A stretch of 64,000 bases of DNA from Opisthorchis felineus (GCA_004794785.1 SJOL01007141.1:1937459-2001458); one strand, 5' to 3'. Counted from the stretch's first letter, positions 44,874 to 55,105 are shown. A program made the numbers and translations. The notes: generated by a model not told the origin, from the sequence alone.

Positions 44874-45045
44874 GTGTGACGCCCTTCCGGCGTCCAACTA
44901 CGATTTAACCCAAGGGAAGCACTGGCGCTGAGGTACTGTCACGGTGCTCAAGCCTATACAGTAGTCGAGGTGCTGGCGTTTGGTTCGAACCAGGGACCTT
45001 CCGGTCAGTAAGTTCGCACCTTAATCACCGTGGAATCCCGAAGAC
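44874..45045 (-). mobile_element. tRNA-derived SINE, copy S2
   Basis: Minus-strand SINE. On the plus strand it runs from GTGTGACGCCCTTCCGGCGTC through GTGCTCAAGCCTATACAG and the palindromic B box GGTTCGAACC to GACCTTCCGGTCAGTAAGTTCGC, the reverse of the tRNA-like head. It lies about 230 bp beyond the 3' end of RTE copy R6. Confidence 0.85.
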
Positions 45046-45579
45046 GGTTGTGCTCAATCACGTATCCAGAAGTCACTCCAACTTAACATTAGGAAAACTG
45101 GACATCCAACACCACTGACATCTGGCTGTACCTCGTGCTCTACCAACGTCCGGCACGCTTCCTCGGTTTAGATTTGTGTCCTAATTCCATAATATTATGC
45201 ATGACCCGACGTAACTTCTGTTCGAATTCGTGATAGTATCAAATGCCGTCCCCACGACTTCTCTTCTACTTTTCTTATGTACAGAAACAGATCAATCTAA
45301 TTGGTAATTTATATCCCGCTGCAAATCTGAAAACAGTATGCCGAAAAATCACCCTTTCCAAGGTGCATTAGGTTACTCGTGACTTCTAATTAACCTCTCA
45401 AAATCATACATGCTGAGTTATTTCTGTTGCAGTTTGACCGTAGAAAAACCCAAAGCAAACTTGCTAGTCCTAGAGGTTCGGATGGGTTAAGTCCACCGAG
45501 AAACATGACCTGTAAATCCATTTCGACCTGACCGAACTTCATTAGCGAACCTCACAGTACAGAGCAAAAAAACCGCAAA

Positions 45580-45735
45580 AACAAAGAAAAATAAGTAATC
45601 CAGCTGTAACACCCTTTCTGTGTCTAGCTGCCACGCTACCCGAAGGAAGCACGATGGGTGGGGTACTGCAACGTTGCCCAAGCCCAGACAGAAGTCGAGA
45701 GGCAGGGGTCGGGTTCGTTATGCGTCAAAGAACCG
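45580..45735 (-). mobile_element. tRNA-derived SINE, copy S3, 5'-truncated
   Basis: Minus-strand SINE tail and body: the minus strand ends AAAGGGTGTTACAGCTGGATTAC followed by a T-rich tract, with the GCCCAAGCCCAGACAG block inside. The tRNA-like head is cut within the B box (GGGTTCGTTATG), so internal promoter function is lost. Confidence 0.75.
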
Positions 45736-45912
45736 GTTGCAGTGTTGTACACGGGAAGCCACATCTTCAAGATAGGACGAGAAATGTACTTCAATCGTTG
45801 CCGCTGGCGAATTTCCTGACTGATTTTTGCCCCCATGAAGACTTGTGCAGCTGTACGTAGCTTTTCCGAGGGTTGCCGACGCTAACAGTGATCTCTCTCT
45901 TCTGTTCGTTAG

Positions 45913-46051
45913 AGAGACGGACAGTCTTGTGGGATAGTGTGCATATTTATGCTTATGCCGAGGAATTCTCTTTTCCAGTCAAAAAGCGAAGAATTCCGAC
46001 TGACAGTACCGATGATCACACTGCACTCTACTGTCTCATTGCGCGGAGCTC
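45913..46051 (+). CDS. candidate exon, unrecognised protein
   Basis: A strong acceptor (..agtgatctctctcttctgttcgttag) precedes a well-formed coding stretch (2 nt + codons) containing RTVLWDSVHIYAYAEEFSFP and VKKRRIPTDSTDDHTALYCL. Either it ends at a weak donor (CTC|GTGTTA, 2-nt overhang, in phase with 46695), or the frame reaches its TAG at 46058 and this is a terminal exon. No family recognised. Same strand as U1 and possibly a later exon of it. Confidence 0.5.
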
Positions 46052-46270
46052 GTGTTAGTGGTAGTCAGGATTTGTGACCCAGATAACAGAAGACGGAGAA
46101 AGCATGTTTTATAAGCTTGAAAGATGAAAGGCATTGGAAATAAGGGGTTACCTTACCAGGTACATCGTAGACTTTCAGGACGGTCCACAGGCGATCCCTC
46201 TGAATCGATCCCAATGCAAGCAGGTGAGGCAGGAGACAGGATTACTGGAATTAACAGCAAAGTGCATATC

Positions 46271-46489
46271 TCAGACACCCAGTGAATGGTTGACCGAGGG
46301 AACTTCCTGCCACTCTGAACAACCCTCGGTTTGGTCCCACTTAGATTTCTTGCTTAGGTAGGACAGCGCAAGATTGATGACAAAAACACTCGCCGCAGCA
46401 ACGATCGACGGGTCACGAGGGCGGTTGCGGTTGTTGAGTTCTGCAACACTATTGTGCAAAAAGGTTATTGCAGCTAGCCAGGGTGCCAT
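46271..46489 (-). CDS. possible N-terminal coding frame, minus strand
   Basis: An ATG at 46489 opens 72 codons starting MAPWLAAITFLHNSVAEL, followed by a second hydrophobic stretch (SIVAAASVFVINLALSYL). Two hydrophobic helices with a charged loop could be a small membrane protein or first exon. The plus-strand frame 46134-46361, ending near a good donor CAG|GTGAGG at 46229, competes for the same DNA. Neither is secure. Confidence 0.25.
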   Translation of the reverse strand: MAPWLAAITFLHNSVAELNNRNRPRDPSIVAAASVFVINLALSYLSKKSKWDQTEGCSEWQEVPSVNHSLGV

Positions 46490-46694
46490 TTTTTAGGGTG
46501 CACCACGCGACGCTGGAATGAATACCGTCCCCAGGTGCTTTTGTGTTTAATCCATGAGCCGAGAAGACGTGGCATGGAAAACCCAGGCATTTGGAGGCTC
46601 GTGAATGTCTTTTGGATGGAGTTCAGTAACATCACAGTGTATGGTGTGTGAGAGAGCGTTCACTGAGGCACACTTGGTGAACTAAGTGATGCAG

Positions 46695-46911
46695 CAATAT
46701 GAAAGACTATCGTCGAACTGGTCCGGTGTCAGAAGCTGGAGTTAAATCAGAACAGCAATCGCACTGGACACGTTTATACTCCTCATTTTTGAAGAAAACT
46801 TCTCTGCCACGAGAGGATATCAAGGATGATTCCCCAACAGGGGTTACTGAGCAGCAGTCTTTTATAAAAAGACGTCCTGAAGCGTTGGGGAGCCGAAGTC
46901 CTGCACAAAGG
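46695..46911 (+). CDS. candidate exon, unrecognised protein
   Basis: 217 bases open in one frame (1 nt + 72 codons) from ..gatgcag to AGG|GTGTGC. The peptide includes NMKDYRRTGPVSEAGVKSEQ and TSLPREDIKDDSPTGVTEQQ, with a natural charged, soluble composition. The acceptor lacks a good pyrimidine tract. It joins the 45913 candidate in phase if the latter's weak donor is used. Confidence 0.4.
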
Positions 46912-47379
46912 GTGTGCAGTTAAACTGTCTGCCTAGGTTGGAGCTGAAGTGACCCCACCCCCTTTTCAAAAGATCTGTTCGGTTTTCATAAACGCAGAAT
47001 GGTTAACACTTGCAACTAACACAAGCAACTGAAATGCTGCAATCCCTGTGGACGAAATCCTATTTACGGTCCACCCTATTTAAGCATTGGTTGATTTCTA
47101 CGATAGGAACCATGGAGTTTGGTTGTAATGTGTGGACACATACAGCCATTTAGGCAGTCGGAGGAAGAAAAAATAGGAACACTTATGCCCACAGAGAAAA
47201 GTCGCGTAACACATAAGATGTTTTTGCGTATGCTGGCAAAAGACGCCACCAGAACTGTACAATTGTTCATTGGGTCATATTGCTAAATCCATTCGTGTTA
47301 TTCTCCACGCCACTTGCGCCACTGAGAGACAAGTGTGTTTCGGCGTTTCCATATTGCGTCCATACCACCACCACTGTAG

Positions 47380-47483
47380 TACCTGTGAAAGAGAAAGGGA
47401 ATCCCATAGTTAGAGCCGTCGGCAAATGTGGCTCGTCAAAGGCACCTGAAACTTTGTCTTCAGAGCTCTGTTCTGAATACTAA
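47380..47483 (+). CDS. candidate terminal exon, unrecognised
   Basis: The C-rich acceptor ..gcgtccataccaccaccactgtag precedes 2 nt + 33 codons and a TAA stop. The peptide includes PVKEKGNPIVRAVGKCGSSK and ends SELCSEY. It does not join 46695-46911 in phase as modelled, so the connection is unknown. Confidence 0.3.
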
Positions 47484-47699
47484 GGTCTAGTAGTGGTGTT
47501 TAGAATGTCTGCAGTCGCCAAAAAACCCAGCAGACTGCCGACTGTCTAAGACTTTGGACGGTTCACCAGCCAGATGTTAGTAATCTTGTCGCGACAACCA
47601 CTGATTGTTCATGGACTTGTATAACCAAGCTCACCCAGATAAAGTCACAATAGATCCGGTGTATCGGGAATAACCGAGGTAAAACTAAGAACAGCTACA

Positions 47700-48370
47700 G
47701 TAGCATTATTTTCGGAACGCTTTAACTTGGTTTCGATGTAACGTCTGGATCGCACTTCTTTCAGGATACGAATCACCATCACCTTCAGCTGTACTTGTCA
47801 TAAGGCGATCATAGTTGCCACAGTTTCGTTCGCCGATGATCTGGGGAGGTAGGGGTAAATAGCTATGCATTGGAAGCGGTGGTTGATACAATTGATGCGT
47901 CAACACATGGGTGTCAGTTAACCGTTCATCAGGGAAGTCAGGAGGGACGCTATGCATTGAAGCTAGCAGCTTGGATGCATGTGCGCTATTGAGGGCACGA
48001 CTGGGTCATGTTTGACGATGTCTCTAACCATTGATGTGTCCTATTTCGGGGTCCTTATCCAGGGAGACGGCAATGACCAGCGCAACTGAGTTTGCTGGTG
48101 GTGACTTTCCTACTTCGTTGCCAAGTCATTGCTTGACCTACCCTGCTTCGTTTCCTCCCTCTGCGTGGCTGTGTGAAAAGAGCTATCTGAGGAAGTCTGT
48201 CGAACAATCCAGAGCAACCCATGGAGCGTGGTCAGTTCATCAATTGTGGAGGAGTTAGTTCCTACAAGAACCATTGGACTTACTTCAGCATTACCGACCC
48301 AACGTTCCCACCAGACTCACGCAATGCTCCGAAGACATCGGATTGAATAGAGTAAACCCTAAATAAATGA
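47700..48370 (-). mobile_element. RTE-type retrotransposon R7, 5'-truncated 3' end
   Basis: The minus strand holds only the C-terminal coding region and 3' UTR of the family (aligned with 51000-51560, including CAGTTTCGT..ATC.ATGAT.TGGGGAGGT and the GCATTGAGGGC.CGACTGGG.CATGTTTGAC block). 5'-truncation is the normal outcome of target-primed reverse transcription. Confidence 0.85.
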
Positions 48371-48764
48371 AAAACAGCCATTCTCCAAACCAGAGACGGC
48401 GGAAGATCTAGCACGAGGTAAAGTTGTCTCATACGAAAATGGATGCCTCAGGAGATCTACACAAGGCCTATGCTGAGAAAAACCTTTCATTTGACTGAGA
48501 CGAACAATCGCAAACAAAACAAATGAAAAATGAGATAAACGCGAAATACGGAACTTTGATTGTCTCCCATTAACATCAACTTACTTTGTAAATGAGTGTT
48601 TCTCGCCACAAACATTCAATTTGGTGTTCAAGTAGAAAATAAAGCTGAAGGCATTGGGGGAATAAGCCTGGCTGATGAGTCCCAGGAGGATCGAAACCAG
48701 TGGTGGACTGTCCAGAGTTCCTATGACCTTATGATTAGTGTCAATGAAGCAAAGATGTAGCACC
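48371..48764. other. intergenic spacer downstream of PARL
   Basis: No feature recognised between the truncated RTE copy and the PARL polyadenylation signals. Confidence 0.4.
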
Positions 48765-48782
48765 TTTATTAATGGGTTTATT
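48765..48782 (-). terminator. two polyadenylation signals for PARL
   Basis: On the minus strand AATAAA occurs at 48777-48782 and again at 48765-48770, 130-147 bases downstream of the stop codon of the proposed last PARL exon. This is a normal 3' UTR length and supports a transcript end here. Confidence 0.6.
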
Positions 48783-48911
48783 GATCAGCGGATGATATTG
48801 CCGAACAGAATGCGTTCGTCCACGGCCTGGTCGTAAGTTGTAACGGGGCGATTCGCACACAACCTCCCGATGCGCCTAGCTTTACAGAACAACGCTCGAT
48901 TTTTTTTTGGG

Positions 48912-49011
48912 TCACTGAACCGCAGTGCATACAGGCGGTGCATCTTCAAAGGAGTTCTTCGTCGTTTGAAAACTGTTGTACACAAATTCCTCAAACGATA
49001 GCAACCTTAAT
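48912..49011 (-). CDS. PARL: PARL, probable last exon
   Basis: After a 162-bp GT..AG intron, the acceptor ..gttttagcttgttttag is followed by 1 nt + 32 codons and TGA. The 1-nt start completes the ATN Ile codon left by the previous exon, giving FGI as in animal PARL. The peptide LRLLSFEEFVYNSFQTTKNS replaces the WYVTYGHELIWKNR-type tail of vertebrate PARL, with only weak similarity. Polyadenylation signals follow. An overlapping frame (48785-48994) is coding-like too but out of phase, so this exon is less certain than the upstream ones. Confidence 0.5.
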
Positions 49012-49173
49012 CTAAAACAAGCTAAAACAGTCCAACAAAAACTACGGAATTTTGGCAACAGACGCCTGTTGGTCAAGGAAGCCAAGCTGTAATTTGCGGC
49101 ATTCTAAAAGGCCCCCAAGCCTGTTCAAAGATGACTACTTAGTTGCAAGACAACCGCAATCGAATCGACTCAC

Positions 49174-49459
49174 ATTCCAAAAAGCAATCCACCCATATGA
49201 GCAGCATGATCAATGGGACTGCGTGCGGACAAAAAAATGGATCCCATCAATTCCAGGAAGAACAAACACCATACCGCACTCTGTGCTTGGAAAGAGTGTG
49301 GAAACACCTCCACGACGAACGGAACACACAAGTGAGCATTTGGCTGCAGCAGACAGAACGCACCGAGAACAGCACAAACCCCCCCACTGGATCCAAGGGA
49401 GGGTACGACCGAACGTCGTATAGACTTGTTGATAATACTTAGGAAACTGGCGAAGATAC
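49174..49459 (-). CDS. PARL: PARL, mitochondrial rhomboid protease, exon with catalytic Ser and His
   Basis: PARL is an inner-membrane intramembrane serine protease of mitochondria that cleaves proteins such as PINK1 and PGAM5. This exon (2 nt + 94 codons + 2 nt) spans the core rhomboid fold. It holds VVPSLGSSGGVCAVLGAF, the GxSG catalytic-serine motif (codon 24, about 49386-49388), two hydrophobic segments, and SPIDHAAHMGGLLFG, the catalytic-His motif (second His, codon 87). Acceptor ..ctctttgtatccttttag, donor AT|GTGAGT. Vertebrate PARL reads PSLGASG and DHAAHLGG at these places. All residues needed for catalysis are present. Confidence 0.92.
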
Positions 49460-50259
49460 CTAAAAGGATACAAAGAGTTTTGGAATTAGCAGAAACAGGA
49501 ACAGAAATACTAGACAAGGTCAACAATTAGGTCAGTTCTACTGGGAAAAGTTACCAATCACTAGCTCGAATTAGGGTGCACACAACCTTTCCTACCCAAA
49601 TGGCTTAATCAGGTCCCGTTAAAGATCTATTCAGGTACTCAAACTGCGCCCACTAGAGTTTACTGGGAAGAACTCACTGGCATACACTATTAGCAAAACC
49701 AATACAACTAAGTTGTCAGCCACTGGTATGCAGGCAGAGTTAGTTTCCACGTTCGTGCAGAGTTTTGGACCGATATTTGGCCGTGGGCACTGTACAGTCT
49801 TTTTACTGTATCAGAAAAAGTGTATTTATGAGTAATGGTACCTAGGACGCACAAAAAACGGGTCTGACTTGTCTCAATCGACGATTCCAACCCTCGTTAA
49901 TGCCTATCGTGCTACCTAGCGGCACTTCTATTTAAGCTCGTATTTTGGTAGGGGTATAATATATGACAAACCGCCACCGAAAGTAGCCATGAAGAAACGC
50001 CGGAATGGAAAAAAAGGCTGATTCGGGTGATTTTTCGTCAAGGCGTATCGTATCACGGTCTCATACTTCAATTCAACGGATGGGAAACGTCGGGAGTGAT
50101 CGAACGAATGCACAGACACCACAATCCCATCTTTCAACGGGCAGCAATATCCATTGACAAACACGGCCCATACGGAAGACGGGGCCTAACGGGCAAAAAC
50201 GGGATACAATGGACGAGTCAGTAGTGACTGCTACTTTATTTTACAGTATGGTGTTACGA
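49460..50259. other. intron of PARL, unassigned
   Basis: No repeat recognised. Open frames on both strands (49928-50164, 50027-50224) overlap one another and lack motifs. Confidence 0.5.
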
Positions 50260-50440
50260 TATGATCAGTTGAGGGGCACGTCCAAAGAGACCGCAGTGAC
50301 TTGGGTTGGGACGCCGAACTGTGGTATAGGGACTAGCCTTGTCAGGAAGATCAGATTCCTGAAAATAATCCCAGAATGCCCGAAACCTACTGATACCCTC
50401 AGACTCCACCAAAATCGCAGTAGGGAAGCCAGCAAGCATC
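50260..50440 (-). repeat. dispersed repeat W, copy 2
   Basis: The reverse complement matches 23205-23345 (TCAG.AG.TTTCGG.CATTC and TTTCAGGAATCTGATCTTCCTGACAA). It lies in the PARL intron. Confidence 0.6.
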
Positions 50441-50696
50441 CAGGTCAGTCAATCAATTCAGCAACGGCCGACGATGATGAGCGTTCACCCAACGCCGATC
50501 AGACAGCCTGGATCACGGTCAAAAGCGCACCTTAAACACCGCGATGTTCCTTGTAACATTTGCACTAGCTTATTCGCAATAAAGCAGCTGTGTTCCTTGT
50601 TGGCCAGTCTTTATCCGACAATAAGGCACTGCAGCGGGCACAGCAGTTAGTTACAACACTTTGGTATGGCCGAAAAATATCAATTCAAAATTGATC

Positions 50697-52345
50697 CAAA
50701 AACTGCTCTCAACTCTATAGATTGTCAGAAACGTTGGTAGTGTTTGGCAATCAAAGGTCTTCCTTTTAAATTTATGTCTCTGACTACGACACTGTATGCG
50801 AACTCCTGTGGGCGCATGCGGCTATATAACAATTCCAGTGGTGTAAGACAAGGCTGACCCCTCTCAATATTCCTCATAAACTTTCTTACTGACGTGCGGC
50901 TCGAAGCTTCCGTATCTGCCTTTGAAACGCCGGGGATAGAAATGTTCCTGGGGCCTTCGCTCATATACACTCATCATCATCATCATCAGCTGTAAGAACC
51001 GCGTACTTGCCATACAGTGAATATAGCTGCCACAGTTTCGTCCATCGATGATTTGGGGAGGTGGGTTGGGAGAGAGCTGCGCATATGAACAGGTAGCTGA
51101 TATAGTTGATGCGAAAATAAATGGTTGTCAGTGGACTTTTAATAGGGGAGATTGGGACGGGATCTAGGAATGGAAGGTAACCGCTTGGATGCACGGGCGC
51201 CATTGAGGGCGCGACTGGGCCATGTTTGACAATGTCTCTATCCATTGATGTGGCCCGTCTCGGGTCCCCATCCAGGGAGACGGCAATGACCAGCGCAGCC
51301 GAGTTTGCTGGTAATAGCTTTCATTCTTCTCTGCCAAATGATTATTTGACCTCCCCTGGCTCGTTTCCACCCTTCACATGGTTGTGCGAAAAAAGCCCTT
51401 CGAGGAAGTCGGTCAGCTGGCATACGGAGTACGTGGCCAACCCAGCGCAACCTATGGAGTGTGATTAGTTCATCTATCGTGAGCGAGTTATTTCTTCCAA
51501 AAAACATCCGACGTAATTCAGCATTACTGATCCGGTGTTCCTAACAGACTCGATCAATGCTCCGAAGATATCGATGGTAAAACACTGAAAGTCTTTTGAC
51601 ACCCTCACGGCACAGCGGCCAGGTTTCTGACCCATATAATAATGTGCAGCGCACCGCAACATTGTAAACTCGGCCCTTGACGGACAAGCTGATGTCACGT
51701 CTACTCCACAGGTGATGCAGGTTCACGAAATCTGCTCTTGGCCTTCCCAATCCGGATGGATTTTTCATCTTTGTCTAGAGCACCGAGAATGATACAGATG
51801 CCCAAGTAGACCAAGTTGTCTACTTTCTCAATCGGCTTATCCCCAAGCATGAGGTTAGGTTTCGAGCCACAGACACCGAATATGCGGGCGATATTGTTCT
51901 TCTTGGTTCAAGTTCCCCAAAGATGTAAGTTGTCTTAATTTAGCTAAATAATTCTGACGCATGGTTTGGCATGTGTTTCATGCCTGCAGTGTAAACTGCT
52001 GTGTCAAGATTAGATGGGATCAAACCAACACCAGATGCTTGCAGACCAGTCAATCGACGTGGTAGGTAAATTTAACTTGAGCAGTTGTTTAGGTTCCGAG
52101 GGCTGGTTGGAGACTAGAAAAACTCCCTAATCAGGAGGACCAAGGCAGCTCCTGTCAACCTTCGGCAACTATGGCGGCGGCGGGTGTGTCAAGGATAGAG
52201 CATATACTGTGACGGTGCGGTCCTGCTTTATAGGTCAGAACTTGGCCTATACGCGGAGAGGACGTGCGGAAAATATCGGCGGTTGCTCATGGATGTCTCC
52301 GAACCATTTGGTTGGGCATGGTTGGTATACCAGATTACCGATGCT
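50697..52345 (+). mobile_element. RTE-type retrotransposon R8, split by a second RTE
   Basis: Plus-strand reverse transcriptase starts at about 50697 (equivalent of KAAFDSVDRQKL) and runs to 50970. It resumes at 51867 with DTEYAGDIVLLGSSSPKM and continues through the C-terminal region to about 52345. The break falls just before the catalytic box. The intervening 50971-51866 is an inverted RTE. It lies within the PARL intron, opposite to the gene. 5'- and 3'-truncated, pseudogenised. Confidence 0.85.
50971..51866 (-). mobile_element. RTE-type retrotransposon R8i nested in R8
   Basis: The minus strand carries RVYNVAVRCTLLYGSETWPL (frame 51541-51768) and HRLRWVGHVLRMPADRLPRR (frame 51238-51507). 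The 3' UTR follows and ends in a (TGA)n/(ATG)n tail at 50971-50988. RTE-clade elements typically end in such microsatellite tails. The flanks TCATATACAC (50961-50970) and CCACAGACAC (51867-51876) look like a decayed 10-bp target-site duplication. 5'-truncated. Confidence 0.88.
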
Positions 52346-52490
52346 GAGGTCCACCAAATGGTTTGTGTGGTACGAAGAGATAAACATTGCATCAGAAAAT
52401 TCGATTTGAAGTACGGTTGTGTTACCCATACATCAGAAATTAAGAGAAATACATTGCACATTTCAACTGAACATTACGTCAGCAACCTAC

Positions 52491-52640
52491 CGCCTCCGAC
52501 GAAGAGGTAGATGAAATCGCCCGGACCCAGAATGTTGATCAAAGTCGGTGTGAAGCTGTGAAGCACATACATGTTGATCGCCAGGTGAAAAGGACTGTGA
52601 TGCGAGAATACACTCAGGAGCATAGACAAAGCGGGAGTAG
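52491..52640 (-). CDS. PARL: PARL, exon with H..NM rhomboid motif
   Basis: A strong acceptor (..cattttctacctttgttctatcccag) and donor G|GTAGGT enclose 2 nt + 49 codons + 1 nt. The peptide reads TPALSMLLSVFSHHSPFHL then AINMYVLHSF, matching the SPMLLSTFSH...FHMAANMYVLWSF segment of vertebrate PARL. The conserved His and Asn of rhomboids (HL..NM) contribute to the oxyanion site. The 1-nt overhang joins exon 49459 to give GGI, so FVGGGIFASF bridges the splice exactly where PARL has LSAGVISNF. The intron to the next exon is about 3.0 kb and holds R8/R8i and repeat W. Confidence 0.92.
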
Positions 52641-53555
52641 CTGGGATAGAACAAAGGTAGAAAATGACGACGAAAAATTATGAACACCAACGCAAAGAGA
52701 ATATTGAGATGATTGGTGTCACCTTTGGTAACCCTGAGAAAACATGTTACCAAAGATATAATCTGGGTGATACAATGATTATTTGCGAACCTATCGCTAT
52801 TTCATTACGCTGATAACCGGTCGACCAGGTGTCGAAATTGCTGACTGGTCTTAGATAAGGAGCACCATCTTGTGCTATTAATCACTTCCGATGTCCTGTG
52901 TAGCTCTGATCTCGAGTTACCATCCAGACTCAGGGGACAAACCATATACAACTTCTTTCCATTCTTATCACACGATCGTGAGATTACAGACTTTCCAAAA
53001 TTTAAAAAAACTATTGAAGTTGAACATCAATCCTCTACTGGTACTGAAGTATTGACCAAAAATTATGGGCGACCTGCGGAGCATTTTACCTGGACTAAGT
53101 CGTAACCATGAGATGCATGATATTCCGTCATACTTGCAGGAATTACCGACTATCATCGGCCAAGACACCTGTTAGCTCATTGGTTTTGACGAAGCTGTAA
53201 TCTCCTTGTAGTACACAAATGACGATAACCTAACCACCATCTTCGAGCAAAAGGCAAAAGGACTGAAAACTGAACAATTTTAATAGAAAAAATCCCAGTT
53301 AAAAAATACACAAAATCCGAGGCTCATAGAAGTCTTTGTTCTCTCTCGGAACCCTGCTGATATCTGACCGGTTGGTTATGAGCCTGGGCATTGCTGCAAT
53401 TCCAGAACATCGCCTATTATCCCCAAGTGGCTGGCCGAACCCACAACCAGGATCTAGCTTCTGGAACGAAGGGTCACGCAGCTCTGGCAAGGTCCATTCA
53501 TCTTATTCCTTTGTTTTTCTGAATTCACTTCCAGGAGGTTGACAGTTCCGCCATC
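52641..53555. other. intron of PARL, unassigned
   Basis: I looked here for the missing PARL exon (linker and second membrane segment) and did not find it. Frames at 52872-53105 (+) and 53299-53490 (-) have no recognised motif. Confidence 0.45.
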
Positions 53556-53765
53556 GGGGGCGAGATGGCTCAGTGGTTAGAGCGCGAATTTACTGACCGG
53601 AAGGTCCGTGGTTCGAACCCGACCTTTGCCTCTCGAATTCCCCTGTCTAGACTTGGGCAACCTGGCAGTATTCCAGCCCTGGTGTTTCCTTTGGGTGGTG
53701 TGGAAGCCAGGCACCGAAAGGTTGTTACAGCCGAACGATTATCCCTTTTATTTTTATTTTATTGC
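53556..53765 (+). mobile_element. tRNA-derived SINE, copy S1, reference copy
   Basis: The head looks like a tRNA gene: A box TGGCTCAGTGG (53566-53576) and B box GGTTCGAACCC (53610-53620), 33 bp apart, which would direct RNA polymerase III. A body follows (CTGTCTAGACTTGGGCAACC, TTTCCTTTGGGTGGTGTGGAAG, GAAAGGTTGTTACAGC), then a T/A-rich tail. Copies S2-S4 at 44.9, 45.6 and 35.1 kb share body and tail. It is in a PARL intron. Not a functional tRNA: the body continues without a CCA-end context. Confidence 0.9.
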
Positions 53766-53874
53766 CGCCATCCACCTCCTAGAGGACTGTCGCTTTTCGT
53801 CAAATTAAAATGCATACGTTTAAGTCTAAGAGATGCTTGGCTGTTGGTCTGTTCGCCGAGCTTGGCAGTTGGAT

Positions 53875-53925
53875 TGCAGACGTTTCATCACCAATCGAGG
53901 TGACATCGCCAGTGCGGAGTTGAGT
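53875..53925 (-). ncRNA. hammerhead ribozyme core of PLE type, one core change
   Basis: Minus strand: CTGGCGA (53906-53912; A6 of CUGANGA changed to G), stem II TGTCACC-TCGATT-GGTGAT, GAAAC (53882-53886), GTC cleavage triplet. Homologous to the unit at 37980-38020, with better stem II and cleavage site but a damaged core. Confidence 0.65.
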
Positions 53926-54390
53926 GGGTGAATTTTCCTCTTCTGCCTGTGCTTATATAGTTTCTAAACAGCATCTGGTAGCTCTGGAGTGATCAGTTGG
54001 TCCCGAAGCGGTCTTCGCGTAGTTTGATTGGCCACCTGTGAATCTGAGTTGGTCTCACTCCCTTGTATCTGGTTGGTTCGTTGGGCGTATTCATTTCGAC
54101 AGTTCCGTGCCGCTATTGTAATTGGGCCGTTTCCTTCTTGATTTGTGGTCTGAATTGGTTTCCTTGATTGAATGATTCAGTGGCCTTCTGTTTTTAGTAG
54201 TTTTCTTCCTTTGAACCCATTGGTCCGTTGGTTGTCGTTAGGTTTCTTGATTTCCCATGTGGCTCAGGGTCCCGTGACTGGATAGTTCTTTTGCTCGTAG
54301 CGGCTGATAGACTGGGTCGATGTCGATGTGTTTACTGACCGATGTTTGTGTGAAGTACCACGCCTCGGCAAACTCTCGCTCCCGTTTTGT

Positions 54391-54792
54391 TCATGCGTGA
54401 GCAAATATTTGGACATTTTCCCAATCGAACTGATGTCCTCTGTTTTCGTGGATTGAGACAAGTGACATTGGGTCTTGTCTTCTGCTGGCAAGCTTGTGTT
54501 CGTGTATTCTGGGAGCAAGTTTTCTTCCAGTTTGGCCAACGTAGTGTTTGTCGCGGTCGTTACACTTAAGTTTGTAGACCACGTTCGTCTTCTTCATTGC
54601 ATCCAACCTTCCCTTTGGTTTCGAGAGAGTTCTCAACGTGTTTGTAGGCTTGAAGGCGAAGGCAATTCCATGTTGCCGTAAATGTCGTGCAGTCATCTCC
54701 GCGACGATTCTGATATACGGCAGCGTAATCTTCCTCTGTTCTGGTTGTGTTGACAAATCAGCTTGGTGTTGGTTTCGTAAGCACCTCCACAT
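54391..54792 (-). pseudogene. PLE C-terminal linker and GIY-YIG endonuclease domain
   Basis: A 133-codon open frame with VVYKLKCNDRDKHYVGQTGR, the Y..(10-11 residues)..YVG core of GIY-YIG nucleases as found at the C terminus of Penelope-like polyproteins. Then KLAPRIHEHKLASRRQD with the conserved Arg and His, and a HENRGHQFDWENV tail. The domain itself is uninterrupted. The upstream reverse transcriptase is frameshifted and 5'-truncated, so the element cannot move on its own. The nuclease nicks DNA at insertion. Confidence 0.88.
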
Positions 54793-55105
54793 GGAATTCT
54801 TCGGGTGGCCGTTGTTTCGGCCACCTCTGTTGTGTTGTAATGCGCCTCGATCCGCTCAAATAGGGTTTGAACACAGCTTCGTTTGTGCTAGTTCGGATGG
54901 TTGCTGTAGTAGTTCAGAATCTGGTCTGTATGCGTTTCTTTCCTATATACTTCAGTTTGCAGTTGGCCGTTTGTTGTCCTTGTGACGAGCACATCTAGGA
55001 ACGCCTCTCCTCCGTTTCCATTGTGAAGTGGATGTCAGGAAACACGTTGTTCAGCAGTTCATTCGCTCGTGATAGCTCATTTTTCTCTACAATAGCAAAT
55101 GTGTC

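Larger units (their letters stand above)
53836..55105 (-). mobile_element. Penelope-like element P5, well-preserved 3' half
   Basis: On the minus strand, reverse transcriptase starts abruptly at DTFAIVEKNELSRANELLNN (about 55105), then FPDIHFTMETEE. After one frameshift it continues FLDVLVTRTTNGQLQTEVYR and THTDQILNYYSNHPN. The GIY-YIG frame follows, then a 3' region to 53836 ending in the ribozyme-bearing repeat. 5' truncation falls just before the YxDD box. Confidence 0.88.

Noticed and set aside
50971..50988. (TCA)n tract as an independent microsatellite
   Set aside because: It sits exactly at the 3' end of the inserted RTE, as does the one at 59492-59509 for R9, so it is the element's tail.
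53566..53620. Possible genuine tRNA gene
   Set aside because: A and B boxes are present but no cloverleaf acceptor stem closes, and the sequence continues into a SINE body found in three other copies.
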